Shown piece after piece: positions 40,709 to 49,168 of a DNA stretch of 64,000 nucleotides; position 1 is the first letter of the stretch; every line of letters starts with the position of its first letter. Made by a program: the position numbers and the translations under genes. The stretch lies in assembly GCF_019924635.1 (NCBI RefSeq), contig NZ_CP065037.1:1426001-1490000 (forward strand), read 5' to 3'. Source of the stretch: Leifsonia sp. ZF2019 (GTDB lineage: Bacteria > Actinomycetota > Actinomycetes > Actinomycetales > Microbacteriaceae). The notes under the pieces are model-generated. The model did no database searches, was not told the DNA's origin, and saw only the letters and a program-made list of their open reading frames with translations.

Positions 40709-41113
40709 TTAGTGATCCCCTCCGCCCAGTACCCGCACGACCGGCCGATCCGCGTCCGCCCAGCCCAGCGCGTCCAGCGCGTCGCGGGCGACCCAGCGCA
40801 GGAGGTCGTGGTCGGTGCTGGTCGTCGGCGCCGGCCCGCGCAGAGCGGCCGCGTAGCAGGCGAGGTCGATCGCGCGGGAGCCGACGACGGTGACGGTGCG
40901 GTCGAGCAGCGCGCCCACGCGGATGGGCACGCCCAGCTCCTCGTGGATCTCGCGCTCCAGCGCCGCCTCGGGCGTCTCGCCGGCCTCCACCTTGCCGCCC
41001 GGGAACTCCCAGCGGCCCGCGGCGTCCCTGCCGGGGGCGCGCCGGCAGGCGAGCACGAGCGGGCCGTCGGCGATCACGGCGGCGACGACGCGGAGCGGAG
41101 CGGGGGAGGCCAT
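40709..41113 (-). CDS. Nudix hydrolase, MutT/8-oxo-dGTP pyrophosphatase-like
   Basis: A 134-residue MutT-type Nudix protein. The Nudix box GGKVEAGETPEAALEREIHEELG lies at about 38-60 with all expected Glu residues. The start VVAAVIADGPLVLACRRAPG and the late HDLLRWVARDAL match MutT/CTP-pyrophosphohydrolase homologues that clear oxidised nucleotides. ATG 41113; two further in-frame Mets occur upstream in a duplicated stretch. It is divergent from the DUF1345 gene, and its stop is 14 bases from the permease operators. Confidence 0.87.
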   Translation of the reverse strand: MASPAPLRVVAAVIADGPLVLACRRAPGRDAAGRWEFPGGKVEAGETPEAALEREIHEELGVPIRVGALLDRTVTVVGSRAIDLACYAAALRGPAPTTSTDHDLLRWVARDALDALGWADADRPVVRVLGGGDH

Positions 41114-41135
41114 GTGCCCATCCTGCCCGCCCGGC

Positions 41136-41168
41136 GGCGCCAGCATCCAGAACGGCGCTAGCATCCAG
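41136..41168. repeat. 15-base direct repeat at a divergent promoter
   Basis: GGCGCCAGCATCCAG (41136-41150) and GGCGCTAGCATCCAG (41154-41168) are 18 bases apart in the 57-base gap between the divergent Nudix and DUF1345 genes. The second copy contains TAGCAT, a likely -10 box six bases before the ATG at 41171. It may be a promoter duplication or a regulator site. Confidence 0.5.
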
Positions 41169-41170
41169 GC

Positions 41171-41848
41171 ATGGCGGCTCCCGTCGGCGCTCGGCGTGCG
41201 CCCATCGTGTTCGGCTTCGTGCTGAGCCTGCTCGTCCAGCTCGCGATGATCGTCGTGGGCGTGTGGCTGGTGGTTCTGTCGGAGGACGACGACAGCACGC
41301 TGCTGCTGCTCGCTCTGTGGTGCGGCATCGGGACACTGTACGAGCTGGTCGTCCTGATCGTGCTGGGGCGGGCGGCGCGCCGGCCCGCGGTCGACGGCGA
41401 CCGGCCTTCCCGGATCGAGGTCGGCCGGGTCGCGCGGGTCGTGTCGATGACGGCCACGATCCTCGCCAGCCTGATCGGCTTCACCGCCGCGATCCAGGTG
41501 CTCGGCCTCCACAACGATCCGGAGGTCGGCTCGATCACCGACATCGTCGGCGTCTGGTCCATGCTGCTCGCCTGGGGGTTCCTGCACTGGGGCTTCTCGC
41601 AGATCTACTACCAGCGGTACTACTCCAGCGATGCGCCGATCCTGCGCTTCCCGGGGACCGACCATCCCCGGTTCGTCGAGTTCGTGTACTTCGCCTACAC
41701 GCTCGGCACCTCTTTCGCCGCCTCCGACGTGGAGGTGCTGAGTACCCGCCTGCGCTGGACCGTGCTCTGGCATTCTGTGCTCAGCTTCTTCTTCAACGCC
41801 CTCATCATCGTGCTGGCGGTCAACACGATCATGTCGTTCAACAAGTGA
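41171..41848 (+). CDS. DUF1345 family membrane protein
   Basis: A 225-residue protein with about five membrane helices (about 11-35, 42-65, 90-112, 125-142 and 196-218). VEFVYFAYTLGTSFAASDVEV and the ending HSVLSFFFNALIIVLAVN are the hallmarks of DUF1345. Function unknown. TAGCAT ends six bases before ATG 41171 with no ribosome site, so the transcript is probably leaderless. The isochorismatase-like gene follows after 36 bases. Confidence 0.85.
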   Translation: MAAPVGARRAPIVFGFVLSLLVQLAMIVVGVWLVVLSEDDDSTLLLLALWCGIGTLYELVVLIVLGRAARRPAVDGDRPSRIEVGRVARVVSMTATILASLIGFTAAIQVLGLHNDPEVGSITDIVGVWSMLLAWGFLHWGFSQIYYQRYYSSDAPILRFPGTDHPRFVEFVYFAYTLGTSFAASDVEVLSTRLRWTVLWHSVLSFFFNALIIVLAVNTIMSFNK

Positions 41849-41884
41849 CCCCGCGCGGGCGGTGACGGCTGGCAGGATGGTCGG

Positions 41885-42430
41885 GTGAGCGCATCCATCC
41901 CGTCCGTCCTGCTCGTGATCGACCTGCAGAAGGGGGTGCTGCCCGGCTGCTGGGATGCGGACGGCGTCGTCTCCCGCACCGCGGATCTGGTCGGCCGCGC
42001 CCGCGCCGCAGGCACGCCGGTCGTCTGGGTGCAGCACGAGGCGGACGACCTGCCCGCGGGCAGCGATGAGTGGGCCTTCGCCGACGGGCTCGACCCGGCC
42101 GACGGGGAGCCGGTCGTGCACAAGCGCTACCGAGACGCCTTCGCCGACACCGACCTCGACGAGGTGCTCGACGGACTCGACGCCGCGCGGCTGGTGGTCG
42201 CAGGCGCCCAGAGCGACTACTGCATCCGCACCACCACGCAGAGTGCGGCCGTGCGCGGCTACGACGTCACGCTCGTCGAGGACGCCCACACCACGACCGA
42301 CGCGAAGTGGGACGGCGTCGAGATCACCGGCGAGCAGATCATCGCCCACACGAACCGCTACTTCTCCGGACTCCGCTACCCCGACCAGCTGTTCGCCGTG
42401 GAGCGCGCGGCCGAGGTCGAGTTCGGGTAG
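41885..42430 (+). CDS. Isochorismatase-like cysteine hydrolase
   Basis: A 181-residue hydrolase with the catalytic triad of the isochorismatase/nicotinamidase family: Asp13 (LLVIDLQKG), Lys80 ([10 protein letters not shown]) and Cys113 (QSDYCIRTT). [21 protein letters not shown] follows, a region seen in uncharacterised family members. No evidence points to isochorismate itself; an amide or carbamate substrate is more likely for a lone gene. Start GTG 41885. It converges on hpaD across a 213-base gap that carries a family 2 repeat. Confidence 0.87.
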   Translation: MSASIPSVLLVIDLQKGVLPGCWDADGVVSRTADLVGRARAAGTPVVWVQHEADDLPAGSDEWAFADGLDPADGEPVVHKRYRDAFADTDLDEVLDGLDAARLVVAGAQSDYCIRTTTQSAAVRGYDVTLVEDAHTTTDAKWDGVEITGEQIIAHTNRYFSGLRYPDQLFAVERAAEVEFG

Positions 42431-42536
42431 GGCCGCGGGCAGGGGGACGTTTCGAGGCGGAGCAGCACGTGTCCGAGTTCGGGGAGCGCGGCTTGCCTCG
42501 CCGGTTCGCGATCTTCAGCATGACCGGCTGCGAGTG

Positions 42537-42617
42537 AATCCGGAGATCTCCCCCGACACGCCGGTGGAACGGCGCAACTCCGGAGATCGGGCCCGACCGG
42601 GGCAGGATCTCCGGAGT
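42537..42617. repeat. Intergenic palindromic repeat, family 2, copy B
   Basis: ACTCCGGAGATC (42577-42588) and GATCTCCGGAGT (42606-42617) are a perfect 12-base inverted repeat. CCGGAGATC occurs once more at about 42540 with a GGAAC block after it. The same order of blocks is found at 23884-23960. It lies 26 bases downstream of the hpaD stop codon. Nothing else is visible in the gap 42431-42643. Confidence 0.6.
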
Positions 42618-42643
42618 CGCGGAGCAGCGGACGGGCGGAGTGG

Positions 42644-43738
42644 CTAGACCTGCGCGCCCAGCTTGAAGCCCTTCTCCTCGTCGCCCTGGCGGGTGTACGA
42701 GAAGCCGTCGGCGCCGATGGTGACTGCCATCTCGGAGTCGTCGGTGCGGGCGGTGAGGGGCTGCGGGTTGCCGTCCAGGTCGAGCACGAGGGAGGCCTCG
42801 GTGTACCAGGACGGGACCACGGGGTTGCCCCACCAGTCGCGGCGCTGGTTGTCGTGGACGTCCCAGGTGACGACGGGGTTGTCCGGGTCACCGGTGTAGT
42901 AGTCCTGCGTGTAGATCTCGACCCGGTGGCCGTCCGGGTCGCGCAGGTAGAGGTAGAACGCGTTGGAGACGCCGTGCCGGCCGGGACCCCGCTCGATCCG
43001 GTCCGAGAGGCGCAGCGCGCCGAGCTTGTCGCAGATGGCGATGATGTTGTGCTTCTCGTGGGTGGCGAAGGCGACGTGGTGCATGCGGGGGCCGTCGCCG
43101 CCCGTCATCGCGGTGTCGTGCACGGTCGGCTTGCGGCGCATCCACGCGGCGTAGGTGGTGCCCTCGTCGTCCTGGATGTCCTCGGTCACGCGGAAGCCGA
43201 GGTCCTCCATGTAGGCGACGGCGCGAGGGACGTCCGGGGTGACCTGGTTGAAGTGGTCGAGCCGGACGAGCGCGCCGGGCGTGTAGAGGTCGTAGCGCCA
43301 GGCGAGGCGCTCGACATGCTGCACGTCGTAGAAGAACTCGTAGGGGAAGCCGAGCGGGTCCTCCACGCGCACGCTGTCGCCGATGCCCTTCGTGAAGCCC
43401 TCCGACCGACGCTCGATGCGGCAGCCGAGCTCGGTGTAGAAGGCGACCGCACGATCGAGGTCCTCGGGGGTGCGCACGCGGTACGAGAAGGCGGCGACCG
43501 CTGCGACGGGGCCCTTGCGCAGCACGAGGTTGTGATGGATGAACTCCTCGAAGCTGCGCAGGTAGACGGCGTTCTCGTCCTCCTCGGTCACGACCAGGTC
43601 GAGCACGTCGACGTAGAAGTCGCGGCTGGCCTGCAGGTCGGTGACGACCAGCTCCATGTACGCGCAGCGCAGGATGTCCGGCGGGGCGGCCTGCGGGGTG
43701 GGGATGCGGTTCGCGGGAGCGGGGATGGGGCTGCTCAT
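42644..43738 (-). CDS. hpaD: 3,4-dihydroxyphenylacetate 2,3-dioxygenase (homoprotocatechuate dioxygenase)
   Basis: A 364-residue extradiol dioxygenase closely resembling the Brevibacterium/Arthrobacter homoprotocatechuate enzymes. It has two VOC modules, with metal ligands His162 (LDHFNQV), His221 (RMHHVAF) and Glu274 (GHRVEIYTQDYY). These sit seven residues after the corresponding ligands of the Brevibacterium enzyme as I remember them. The ending GFKLGAQV is also characteristic. It cleaves the aromatic ring of homoprotocatechuate in the meta position to 5-carboxymethyl-2-hydroxymuconate semialdehyde. ATG 43738 has AGAGGAAGA upstream. Last gene of the hpaG-gntR-hpaE-hpaD transcript. Confidence 0.92.
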   Translation of the reverse strand: MSSPIPAPANRIPTPQAAPPDILRCAYMELVVTDLQASRDFYVDVLDLVVTEEDENAVYLRSFEEFIHHNLVLRKGPVAAVAAFSYRVRTPEDLDRAVAFYTELGCRIERRSEGFTKGIGDSVRVEDPLGFPYEFFYDVQHVERLAWRYDLYTPGALVRLDHFNQVTPDVPRAVAYMEDLGFRVTEDIQDDEGTTYAAWMRRKPTVHDTAMTGGDGPRMHHVAFATHEKHNIIAICDKLGALRLSDRIERGPGRHGVSNAFYLYLRDPDGHRVEIYTQDYYTGDPDNPVVTWDVHDNQRRDWWGNPVVPSWYTEASLVLDLDGNPQPLTARTDDSEMAVTIGADGFSYTRQGDEEKGFKLGAQV

Positions 43739-43784
43739 GGTGGTTCTTCCTCTTCGTCGAGTCGGGTGGCTGCTGCCGGCGGTG

Positions 43785-45281
43785 TCAGTGGGCGCCGAAA
43801 CGCGGCGTGTGGACCTCGCCGAGCGTGATGTGCACGGCCTGCTGGTCGGTGTAGAAGTCGATCGAGCGGTAGCCGCCCTCGTGGCCGAGACCGGAGGCCT
43901 TCACGCCGCCGAACGGGGTGCGCAGGTCGCGGACGTTGTGCGAGTTGAGCCACACCATCCCCGCCTCGACGTTCTGCGAGAAGGTGTGCGCGCGCTCGAG
44001 GTCGTTGGTCCAGATGTATGCGGCGAGGCCGTAGCGCACACCGTTCGCGAGCTCCAGCGCCTCTGCGTCGGAGTCGAAGGGCGTGATGGCGACGACCGGG
44101 CCGAAGATCTCCTCCTGGAAGATGCGGGCGTCGGGCGACACGTCGGCGAACACGGTCGGAGCGACATAGTTGCCGTGGTCGAGACCGTCGGGGCGGCCGC
44201 CGCCGGCGAGGAGCCGGCCCTCCTGCTTGCCGAGCTCGACATAGCTCATGACCTTGTCGTAGTGCTCGGGATGCACCAGCGCGCCGACCTCGGTCTTCGG
44301 GTCGTGCGGGTCGCCGACGACGATGTTCTTCGCGCGGGCGGCGTAGCGCTCGCAGAACTCGTCGTATACGGCGCGCTCGACCAGGATGCGCGAGCCGGCG
44401 GTGCAGCGCTCGCCGTTGAGCGAGAAGACGCCGAACAGGGTGGAATCGATCGCGGCGTCCAGATCGGCGTCCGCGAACACGACGGCGGGGGACTTGCCGC
44501 CGAGCTCCATCGACAGGCCCTTCAGGAACGGTGCCGCGTTGCCGAAGATCAGCTGGCCGGTGCGGCTCTCGCCCGTGAAGGAGATCAACGGGACGTCGGG
44601 GTGCTTGACGAGGGCGTCCCCGGCCTCTTCGCCGAGGCCGTTGACGAGGTTGAAGACGCCGTCGGGGAGGCCGGCCTCGCGGAAGATCTCCGCCCACAGG
44701 CTCGCCGACAGCGGGGTGAACTCGGCCGGCTTCAGCACGACGGTGTTGCCGGTCGCGAGCGCGGGAGCCAGCTTCCAGCTCTCGAGCATGAACGGCGTGT
44801 TCCAGGGGGTGATGAGGCCCGCGACGCCGATCGGCTTGCGGTTGACGTAATTGAGCTGGCTGCCGGGCACCTTGTACGCGTCGTCGCGCTGAGCCACGAT
44901 CAGGTCGGCGAAGAAGCGGAAATTCTCGGCCGCGCGCCGGGCCTGGCCGAGCGCCTGCGTGATCGGTAGGCCGGTGTCGAAGGTCTCCAGCTCGGCGAGC
45001 CGGGCGTCCTGCGCCTCCACGGCGTCCGCGATCCGGTTCAGCACCCGGGCGCGCTCGCGCGGTTTCATCCGCGGCCAGGGTCCGTCGACGAACGCGCGGC
45101 GCGCGGCGGCCACGGCGAGGTCGATGTCCTCCTTCTGCCCGGCGGCGGCGGTGACGTAGGTCTCGTTCGAGACGGGGTCGAGCACGTCGAAGGTCGCCCC
45201 CGAGACGCTGTCGACGAACCGGCCGTCGATGAAGTGCTGGATCGTGTCGGGAAGGTCCTCGGGGACGTGGTGCTGCGCCAT
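43785..45281 (-). CDS. hpaE: 5-carboxymethyl-2-hydroxymuconate semialdehyde dehydrogenase
   Basis: A 498-residue aldehyde dehydrogenase. It has LITPWNTPFML and LKPAEFTPLSA for cofactor binding, catalytic Glu in MELGGKSP and Cys in NGERCTAGSR. EEIFGPVVAI and GGVKASGLGHEGG are family motifs; TPWNTPFM is typical of the HpaE/hydroxymuconic semialdehyde group. It oxidises the ring-cleavage product of HpaD using NAD. ATG 45281 follows GAAGGAGAG. It lies 27 bases after the GntR gene and 46 bases before hpaD on the same strand, so the assignment rests on motif and context together. Confidence 0.9.
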   Translation of the reverse strand: MAQHHVPEDLPDTIQHFIDGRFVDSVSGATFDVLDPVSNETYVTAAAGQKEDIDLAVAAARRAFVDGPWPRMKPRERARVLNRIADAVEAQDARLAELETFDTGLPITQALGQARRAAENFRFFADLIVAQRDDAYKVPGSQLNYVNRKPIGVAGLITPWNTPFMLESWKLAPALATGNTVVLKPAEFTPLSASLWAEIFREAGLPDGVFNLVNGLGEEAGDALVKHPDVPLISFTGESRTGQLIFGNAAPFLKGLSMELGGKSPAVVFADADLDAAIDSTLFGVFSLNGERCTAGSRILVERAVYDEFCERYAARAKNIVVGDPHDPKTEVGALVHPEHYDKVMSYVELGKQEGRLLAGGGRPDGLDHGNYVAPTVFADVSPDARIFQEEIFGPVVAITPFDSDAEALELANGVRYGLAAYIWTNDLERAHTFSQNVEAGMVWLNSHNVRDLRTPFGGVKASGLGHEGGYRSIDFYTDQQAVHITLGEVHTPRFGAH

Positions 45282-45308
45282 GGGCGTGCTCTCCTTCAGG
45301 TGGTGTGG

Positions 45309-46001
45309 TCAGTGGGTGTGCGTGTGCTCGCTCTGGTAAGCCTGGAAGGCCTCCAGCGTCGCCAGCCGGTGGCGGCGCGCGGCGAGCTCGATCTCCAGCG
45401 GCTCGGCGCCGCTCTCGATCAGGGTCAGGATGTGCTCGTGCTCCTCCACCGACTCGCGGGCGCGGCCGGGCACGAAGCTGAACGTGGAGTCGCGCAGCAC
45501 TGTCAACCGGTTCCAGCCGCGGTGCACGAGGTCGAGGATGTGCGGGTTGGGGCACTGCTCGAACAGCACGGAGTGGAACTGCTGGTTCAGCTGGGTGAAG
45601 CGGTGCGGGACGAAGCGGTCGAGGCTCGCGATCATCTCGGCGTTGACCTCCCGGGCCCGCCGGACCTGGTCGGCCGTCAGGAGGGGGGCGGAAAGCTGGG
45701 TGGCGGCGCCTTCGATGAGCGCGAGCGTCTGCATGGTGAAGGCGTACTCGGTGTCCTGCAGCAGCGCGACCTGGGCGCCGACGTTCTTCTCGAACGTGAC
45801 GAGCCCCTCGGCCTCCAGCCGGCGGATCGCCTCGCGCACCGGCACGACGCTGATGGCGAGCTCGCTCGCGATCTGCCCGAGCACGAGCCGGTAGCCCGAG
45901 ACGTACCGGCCGTCGTCGATCCGCTCGCGCAGGAACTCGTACGCGAGCTGCGACTTGCTGGGGGTCGCCGACGCGGTCGGCTTCAGCGCTGCGTCCGCCA
46001 T
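45309..46001 (-). CDS. GntR-family (FCD) regulator of the hpa cluster
   Basis: A 230-residue GntR regulator. The winged helix (about 16-85; YEFLRERIDDGRYVSGYRLV, SVVPVREAIRRLEAEGLV) is followed by an FCD effector domain (about 95-220; FTQLNQQFHSVLFEQCPN, SVEEHEHILTLIE). It ends in a His-rich EHTHTH. ATG 46001 overlaps the end of hpaG by 19 bases, so it sits inside the operon it presumably controls. The near-palindrome ATTGTATACGAT at the hpaG promoter and ATCGTATATCAT before hpaH fit FadR/GntR-type operators. The ligand is probably a pathway intermediate. Confidence 0.88.
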   Translation of the reverse strand: MADAALKPTASATPSKSQLAYEFLRERIDDGRYVSGYRLVLGQIASELAISVVPVREAIRRLEAEGLVTFEKNVGAQVALLQDTEYAFTMQTLALIEGAATQLSAPLLTADQVRRAREVNAEMIASLDRFVPHRFTQLNQQFHSVLFEQCPNPHILDLVHRGWNRLTVLRDSTFSFVPGRARESVEEHEHILTLIESGAEPLEIELAARRHRLATLEAFQAYQSEHTHTH

Positions 46002-47416
46002 GCGCGGTACCTCTCCTTCCACTCCGCGTTCATCGGGAAGAGGCCGTCCACCGGGTGCCCGGCCGCGACCTGCTCGGCGATGTACTCCTCTTCGCGCTCC
46101 TGCTCGACCGCGTCGGCCACGACCTCGGCGACGAGCGCGGGAGGGATGACGATGAGGCCGTCCGCGTCTCCGACGATCACGTCGCCGGGCTGCACGGACG
46201 CGCCGCCGCACGCGACGGTGACGTCGGCCTCCCACGGCACGTGCTTCCTGCCCAGCACGGCCGGGTGCGGACCGGCGTGATACGTCGGGATGTCGAGGGC
46301 GGCGACGACCGCGAGGTCGCGCACGCCGCCGTCGGTCACGATGCCGGCGGCGCCGTTGACCTGGGCGCGCAGGGCGAGCACGTCGCCGACGGTCCCGCTG
46401 CCGCGCTCGCCACGGGCCTCGATCACGAGCACCTCCCCGGCGCCGACCGCGTCGAACGCGCGCTTCTGGGCGTTGTAGCCGCCGCCGTGCAAGGCGAAGA
46501 GGTCCTCGCGGTTCGGGATGTAACGGAGCGTCTTCGCCGTGCCGATCAGGCGCGCGTCCGGCCGGGTGGAGGCGAGCCCGTCGATCGAGACGTTGTTCAG
46601 GCCGCGCTTGCGCAGCTGGGAGCTGAGCGTCGCCGTGGCGACACTCGCGAGGGCGGCGCGCAGCTCGTCCGTCAGCACGAGCGCGGGTGCAGGCGGTGTG
46701 CCCCACGCCTCCGCCCGCTGGTGGTCGTCGACGCTGGGCTTCGTGCCGAAGTCGCCGAACGGGATGCGACCCTCGGTGATCCGGGTCACGAGGCGGCCGC
46801 TGCTGGGGGCTCCCGCGGACGTCGGCGCGTCCACCTCCACCTCCACGGTGTCGCCGGGCTGCGTCACCGACGACCCGGCCGGGGTGCCGGTGAGGATGAC
46901 ATCGCCCGGCTCGAGGGTCATCAGCTGCGACAGGTCGGCCACGAGCCGGCCGAACGGGAACAGCAGGTCGTCGGTCGCACCCTCCTGCACCAGTTCGCCG
47001 TTGAGCCAGGTGCGCACGCGCAAGGCTGCGGGGTCGACGGCGGAGGCGGGGATGACCTCCGGGCCGAGCGGGGTGAAGCCGTCGCCGCCCTTGGACCGCA
47101 CATTGGATCCCTTGTCGGCGGCACGGAGGTCGTAGAGGCCGAAGTCGTTCGCGGCGGTGACGCCGGAGACCGCGGCCCAGCCGTCCTCGGGGGAGACCCG
47201 GCGGGCGGTCGTGCCGATGATCAGCGCGATCTCGCCCTCGAAGGCGAGCAGCTCGGTGCCGGCCGGGCGCTCGAGCTCGCCGCCGGTCACGGCGACGGAC
47301 GAGGCCGGCTTGAAGAAGTACGACGGCTGAGCCGGGGTGCGCCCGCGCTGGGCGGCGCGCGACCGGTAGTTCAGGTGCACCGCGATGATCTTGCCGGGGC
47401 GGGCGAGCTGGCTCAC
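45983..47416 (-). CDS. hpaG: HpaG-like FAH-domain protein fused to an RraA-like domain
   Basis: A 477-residue two-domain protein. Residues about 1-215 are a fumarylacetoacetate-hydrolase (FAH) domain: GKIIAVHLNY, YFFKPASSV, FEGEIALIIG, GFTPLGPEVIP and DVILTGTPAGSS. Residues about 240-450 are an RraA-like domain: TATLSSQLRKRGLNNVSI, AGEVLVIEARG, GIVTDGGVRDL, VQPGDVIVGDADGLIVIP. In Escherichia coli, HpaG has two FAH halves (decarboxylase and isomerase). Here the second half is replaced by an RraA-type domain, a family that includes hydroxy-oxoglutarate aldolases with decarboxylase activity. It probably decarboxylates and isomerises the OPET intermediate. ATG 47416. Confidence 0.82.
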   Translation of the reverse strand: MSQLARPGKIIAVHLNYRSRAAQRGRTPAQPSYFFKPASSVAVTGGELERPAGTELLAFEGEIALIIGTTARRVSPEDGWAAVSGVTAANDFGLYDLRAADKGSNVRSKGGDGFTPLGPEVIPASAVDPAALRVRTWLNGELVQEGATDDLLFPFGRLVADLSQLMTLEPGDVILTGTPAGSSVTQPGDTVEVEVDAPTSAGAPSSGRLVTRITEGRIPFGDFGTKPSVDDHQRAEAWGTPPAPALVLTDELRAALASVATATLSSQLRKRGLNNVSIDGLASTRPDARLIGTAKTLRYIPNREDLFALHGGGYNAQKRAFDAVGAGEVLVIEARGERGSGTVGDVLALRAQVNGAAGIVTDGGVRDLAVVAALDIPTYHAGPHPAVLGRKHVPWEADVTVACGGASVQPGDVIVGDADGLIVIPPALVAEVVADAVEQEREEEYIAEQVAAGHPVDGLFPMNAEWKERYRAWRTQR

Positions 47417-47494
47417 GGGGTGGTTCTCCTCGTCGTCGGGGATGGTGATGCGGTGGAGCGGGGAGCCGTCGATACGACTGAGACCGTATTCGAG

Positions 47495-47523
47495 ATTGTA
47501 TACGATACGTGGAGAGTGGACAA
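47495..47523 (-). promoter_or_regulatory. hpaG operon promoter with GntR-type operator
   Basis: On the minus strand TTGTCC (47518-47523) and TACAAT (47495-47500) are spaced by exactly 17 bases, a strong sigma-70-type promoter. The near-palindrome ATTGTATACGAT (47495-47506) covers the -10 box. Its minus-strand reading ATCGTATACAAT matches ATCGTATATCAT before hpaH at 10 of 12 positions. Repression by the operon's GntR protein is the simplest reading. Confidence 0.65.
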
Positions 47524-47536
47524 GGATCGTCCGTGC

Positions 47537-48349
47537 TCAGTACGAGGCGGGCGGGGCGGACCCGTCCGCATCGCCGACGAAGCGGGAGGCGAGGCTCTCG
47601 GACGCACGGGCGAGCAGGGTCACGTCGGAACCGACGAGCAGGTACGCGGCGCCGGCGGCGGCGTAGCGGTCGGCGGTGGCCGGGTCGAAGGCGTTGACGC
47701 CGACGGGGGTGCCGGCGGCGCGGCCGGCCTCGATGACGTGTTCGACGGCGTCGATGACGCGCGGGTGGTTCTGCTGGCCGAGCAGGCCCATCGAGGCGGC
47801 GAGGTCCGCCGGGCCGACGAGGAGGGCGTCCACGCCGTCCACCCCCGCGATCGCTCCCGCAGCCTCCAGAGCGTCGACGGTCTCGATCTGCACGGTCAGC
47901 GACACGAGGTCGTTCGCGCGGGCGAGGTAGTCCGGGATGCGGCTCCAGCGCGAGGAGCGCGCGAGTGCGCTGCCGACGCCGCGCACGCCGTGCGGGGGAT
48001 ACCGCACGGCGCGGACCATCGCCGTCGCCTCCTCCACGCTGTCGACCATGGGGACCAGGATGTTCTGCGCGCCCAGATCGAGCAGCTGCTTGAGCACGAC
48101 GGGATCTCCGATCGGCGCGCGGACCACCGGGACGGCGGGGTACGCGGCGATCGCCTGCAGCTGGGCGAGGATCGACTCCAGCCCGACGGGGGAGTGCTCG
48201 CCGTCGATCAGGACGATGTCGAGACCGCTGCCGGCGCAGATCTCGGCGACGAGCGGACTGCCGGCGCACGACCACATCCCGTAGAGGGTGCGGTCGGCTG
48301 CGCGGAGGCGGTCGCCGAAGGTCGGGGTCGGGTCTAGACGAATCGGCAT
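47537..48349 (-). CDS. hpaI: 4-hydroxy-2-oxo-heptane-1,7-dioate aldolase
   Basis: A 270-residue class II HpcH/HpaI aldolase. It has LYGMWSCAGSPLVAEICAGSGLD, the metal-binding LIDGEHSPV, NILVPMVDSVEEA, GVRGVGSALARSSRW, and VQIETVDALE with the metal-ligand Glu. It cleaves the last pathway intermediate to pyruvate and succinic semialdehyde. ATG 48349 overlaps the end of hpaH by 16 bases, so the two are coupled. The stop at 47537 lies 14 bases before the -35 box of the hpaG promoter. Confidence 0.88.
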   Translation of the reverse strand: MPIRLDPTPTFGDRLRAADRTLYGMWSCAGSPLVAEICAGSGLDIVLIDGEHSPVGLESILAQLQAIAAYPAVPVVRAPIGDPVVLKQLLDLGAQNILVPMVDSVEEATAMVRAVRYPPHGVRGVGSALARSSRWSRIPDYLARANDLVSLTVQIETVDALEAAGAIAGVDGVDALLVGPADLAASMGLLGQQNHPRVIDAVEHVIEAGRAAGTPVGVNAFDPATADRYAAAGAAYLLVGSDVTLLARASESLASRFVGDADGSAPPASY

Positions 48350-49119
48350 GTCACGGCTCCCAGGGTTCCGTAGTCGGCGTGGACGGTGTCGCCGCGCTCG
48401 ACCCACATCGGGCGGGTGAACGATCCGGCCAGGACGATGTCGCCGGCCTCCAGGCGCGAGCCGTGCTGGGCGAGCTTGTTCGCGAGCCACGCGACGCCGT
48501 TGGCCGGGTGGTCGAGCACGGCGGCGGCGACGCCGGACTCCTCGATGGTCTCGTTGCGGTAGAGCAGGGCGCCGACCCAGCGCAGGTCGACGGCGTCGAC
48601 GGCGACGGGGCGGCCGCCGACGACCATGCCGCCCATCGCGGCGTTGTCCGAGATGGTGTCGACGATGGTGCGGCCCTGCATCTCGATACGAGACGAGAGG
48701 ATCTCCAGTGCGGGGACCACGTACTTCGTCGCGTCGAGCACCTCGTAGAGGCTGACGTGCGGGCCTTCCAGCGGCTCGGCGAGCACGAACGCCAGCTCGA
48801 CCTCGATGCGCACGTTCGAGTACTGGTCGAACGGGATGACCGATCCGGTCTCGTAGACCATGTCGGCGAAGATCGCGCCGTAGTCGGGCTCGGTGATGCC
48901 CGTGGCCTGCTGCATCACCTTCGAGGTGAGGCCGATCTTGCGGCCGACCAGGCGGCGGCCGGCGGCGAGGCCGCGCTCCACCCACACCTTCTGCACGGCG
49001 TAGGAGTCCTCCACCGTCATCTCGGGATGCCGGGCGGTCAGGAGCGGGATGGTCGCCCGGTCCCGTTCGGCCGCCGCGAGCTCGTCGGCGATGGCCTGGA
49101 TGGTGGTGGTGTCGAGCAC
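48334..49119 (-). CDS. hpaH: 2-oxo-hept-3-ene-1,7-dioate hydratase
   Basis: A 261-residue hydratase of the HpaH/MhpD/DmpE family (FAH-like fold). Landmarks are VGRKIGLTSKVMQQATGI, PDYGAIFADMVY, IEVELAFVLAEPLEGP, DTISDNAAMGGMVVGG, and SRLEAGDIVLAGSFTRP. It adds water to the C-C double bond before the HpaI aldolase step. The GTG at 49119 follows AAGGGAG at seven bases. It begins the second hpa transcript; an ATCGTATATCAT site lies 50 bases upstream. Confidence 0.9.
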   Translation of the reverse strand: MLDTTTIQAIADELAAAERDRATIPLLTARHPEMTVEDSYAVQKVWVERGLAAGRRLVGRKIGLTSKVMQQATGITEPDYGAIFADMVYETGSVIPFDQYSNVRIEVELAFVLAEPLEGPHVSLYEVLDATKYVVPALEILSSRIEMQGRTIVDTISDNAAMGGMVVGGRPVAVDAVDLRWVGALLYRNETIEESGVAAAVLDHPANGVAWLANKLAQHGSRLEAGDIVLAGSFTRPMWVERGDTVHADYGTLGAVTCRFV

Positions 49120-49168
49120 CGCGGGGCTCCCTTCGACGTCGGAGGAGGGCCGCTCCGGCCCTGTGTGG

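Noticed and set aside
46055..48337. A 760-codon open frame on the plus strand
   Set aside because: It runs antisense through hpaG and hpaI, whose motifs and overlaps are convincing; the plus-strand protein is compositionally biased and unlike any family.
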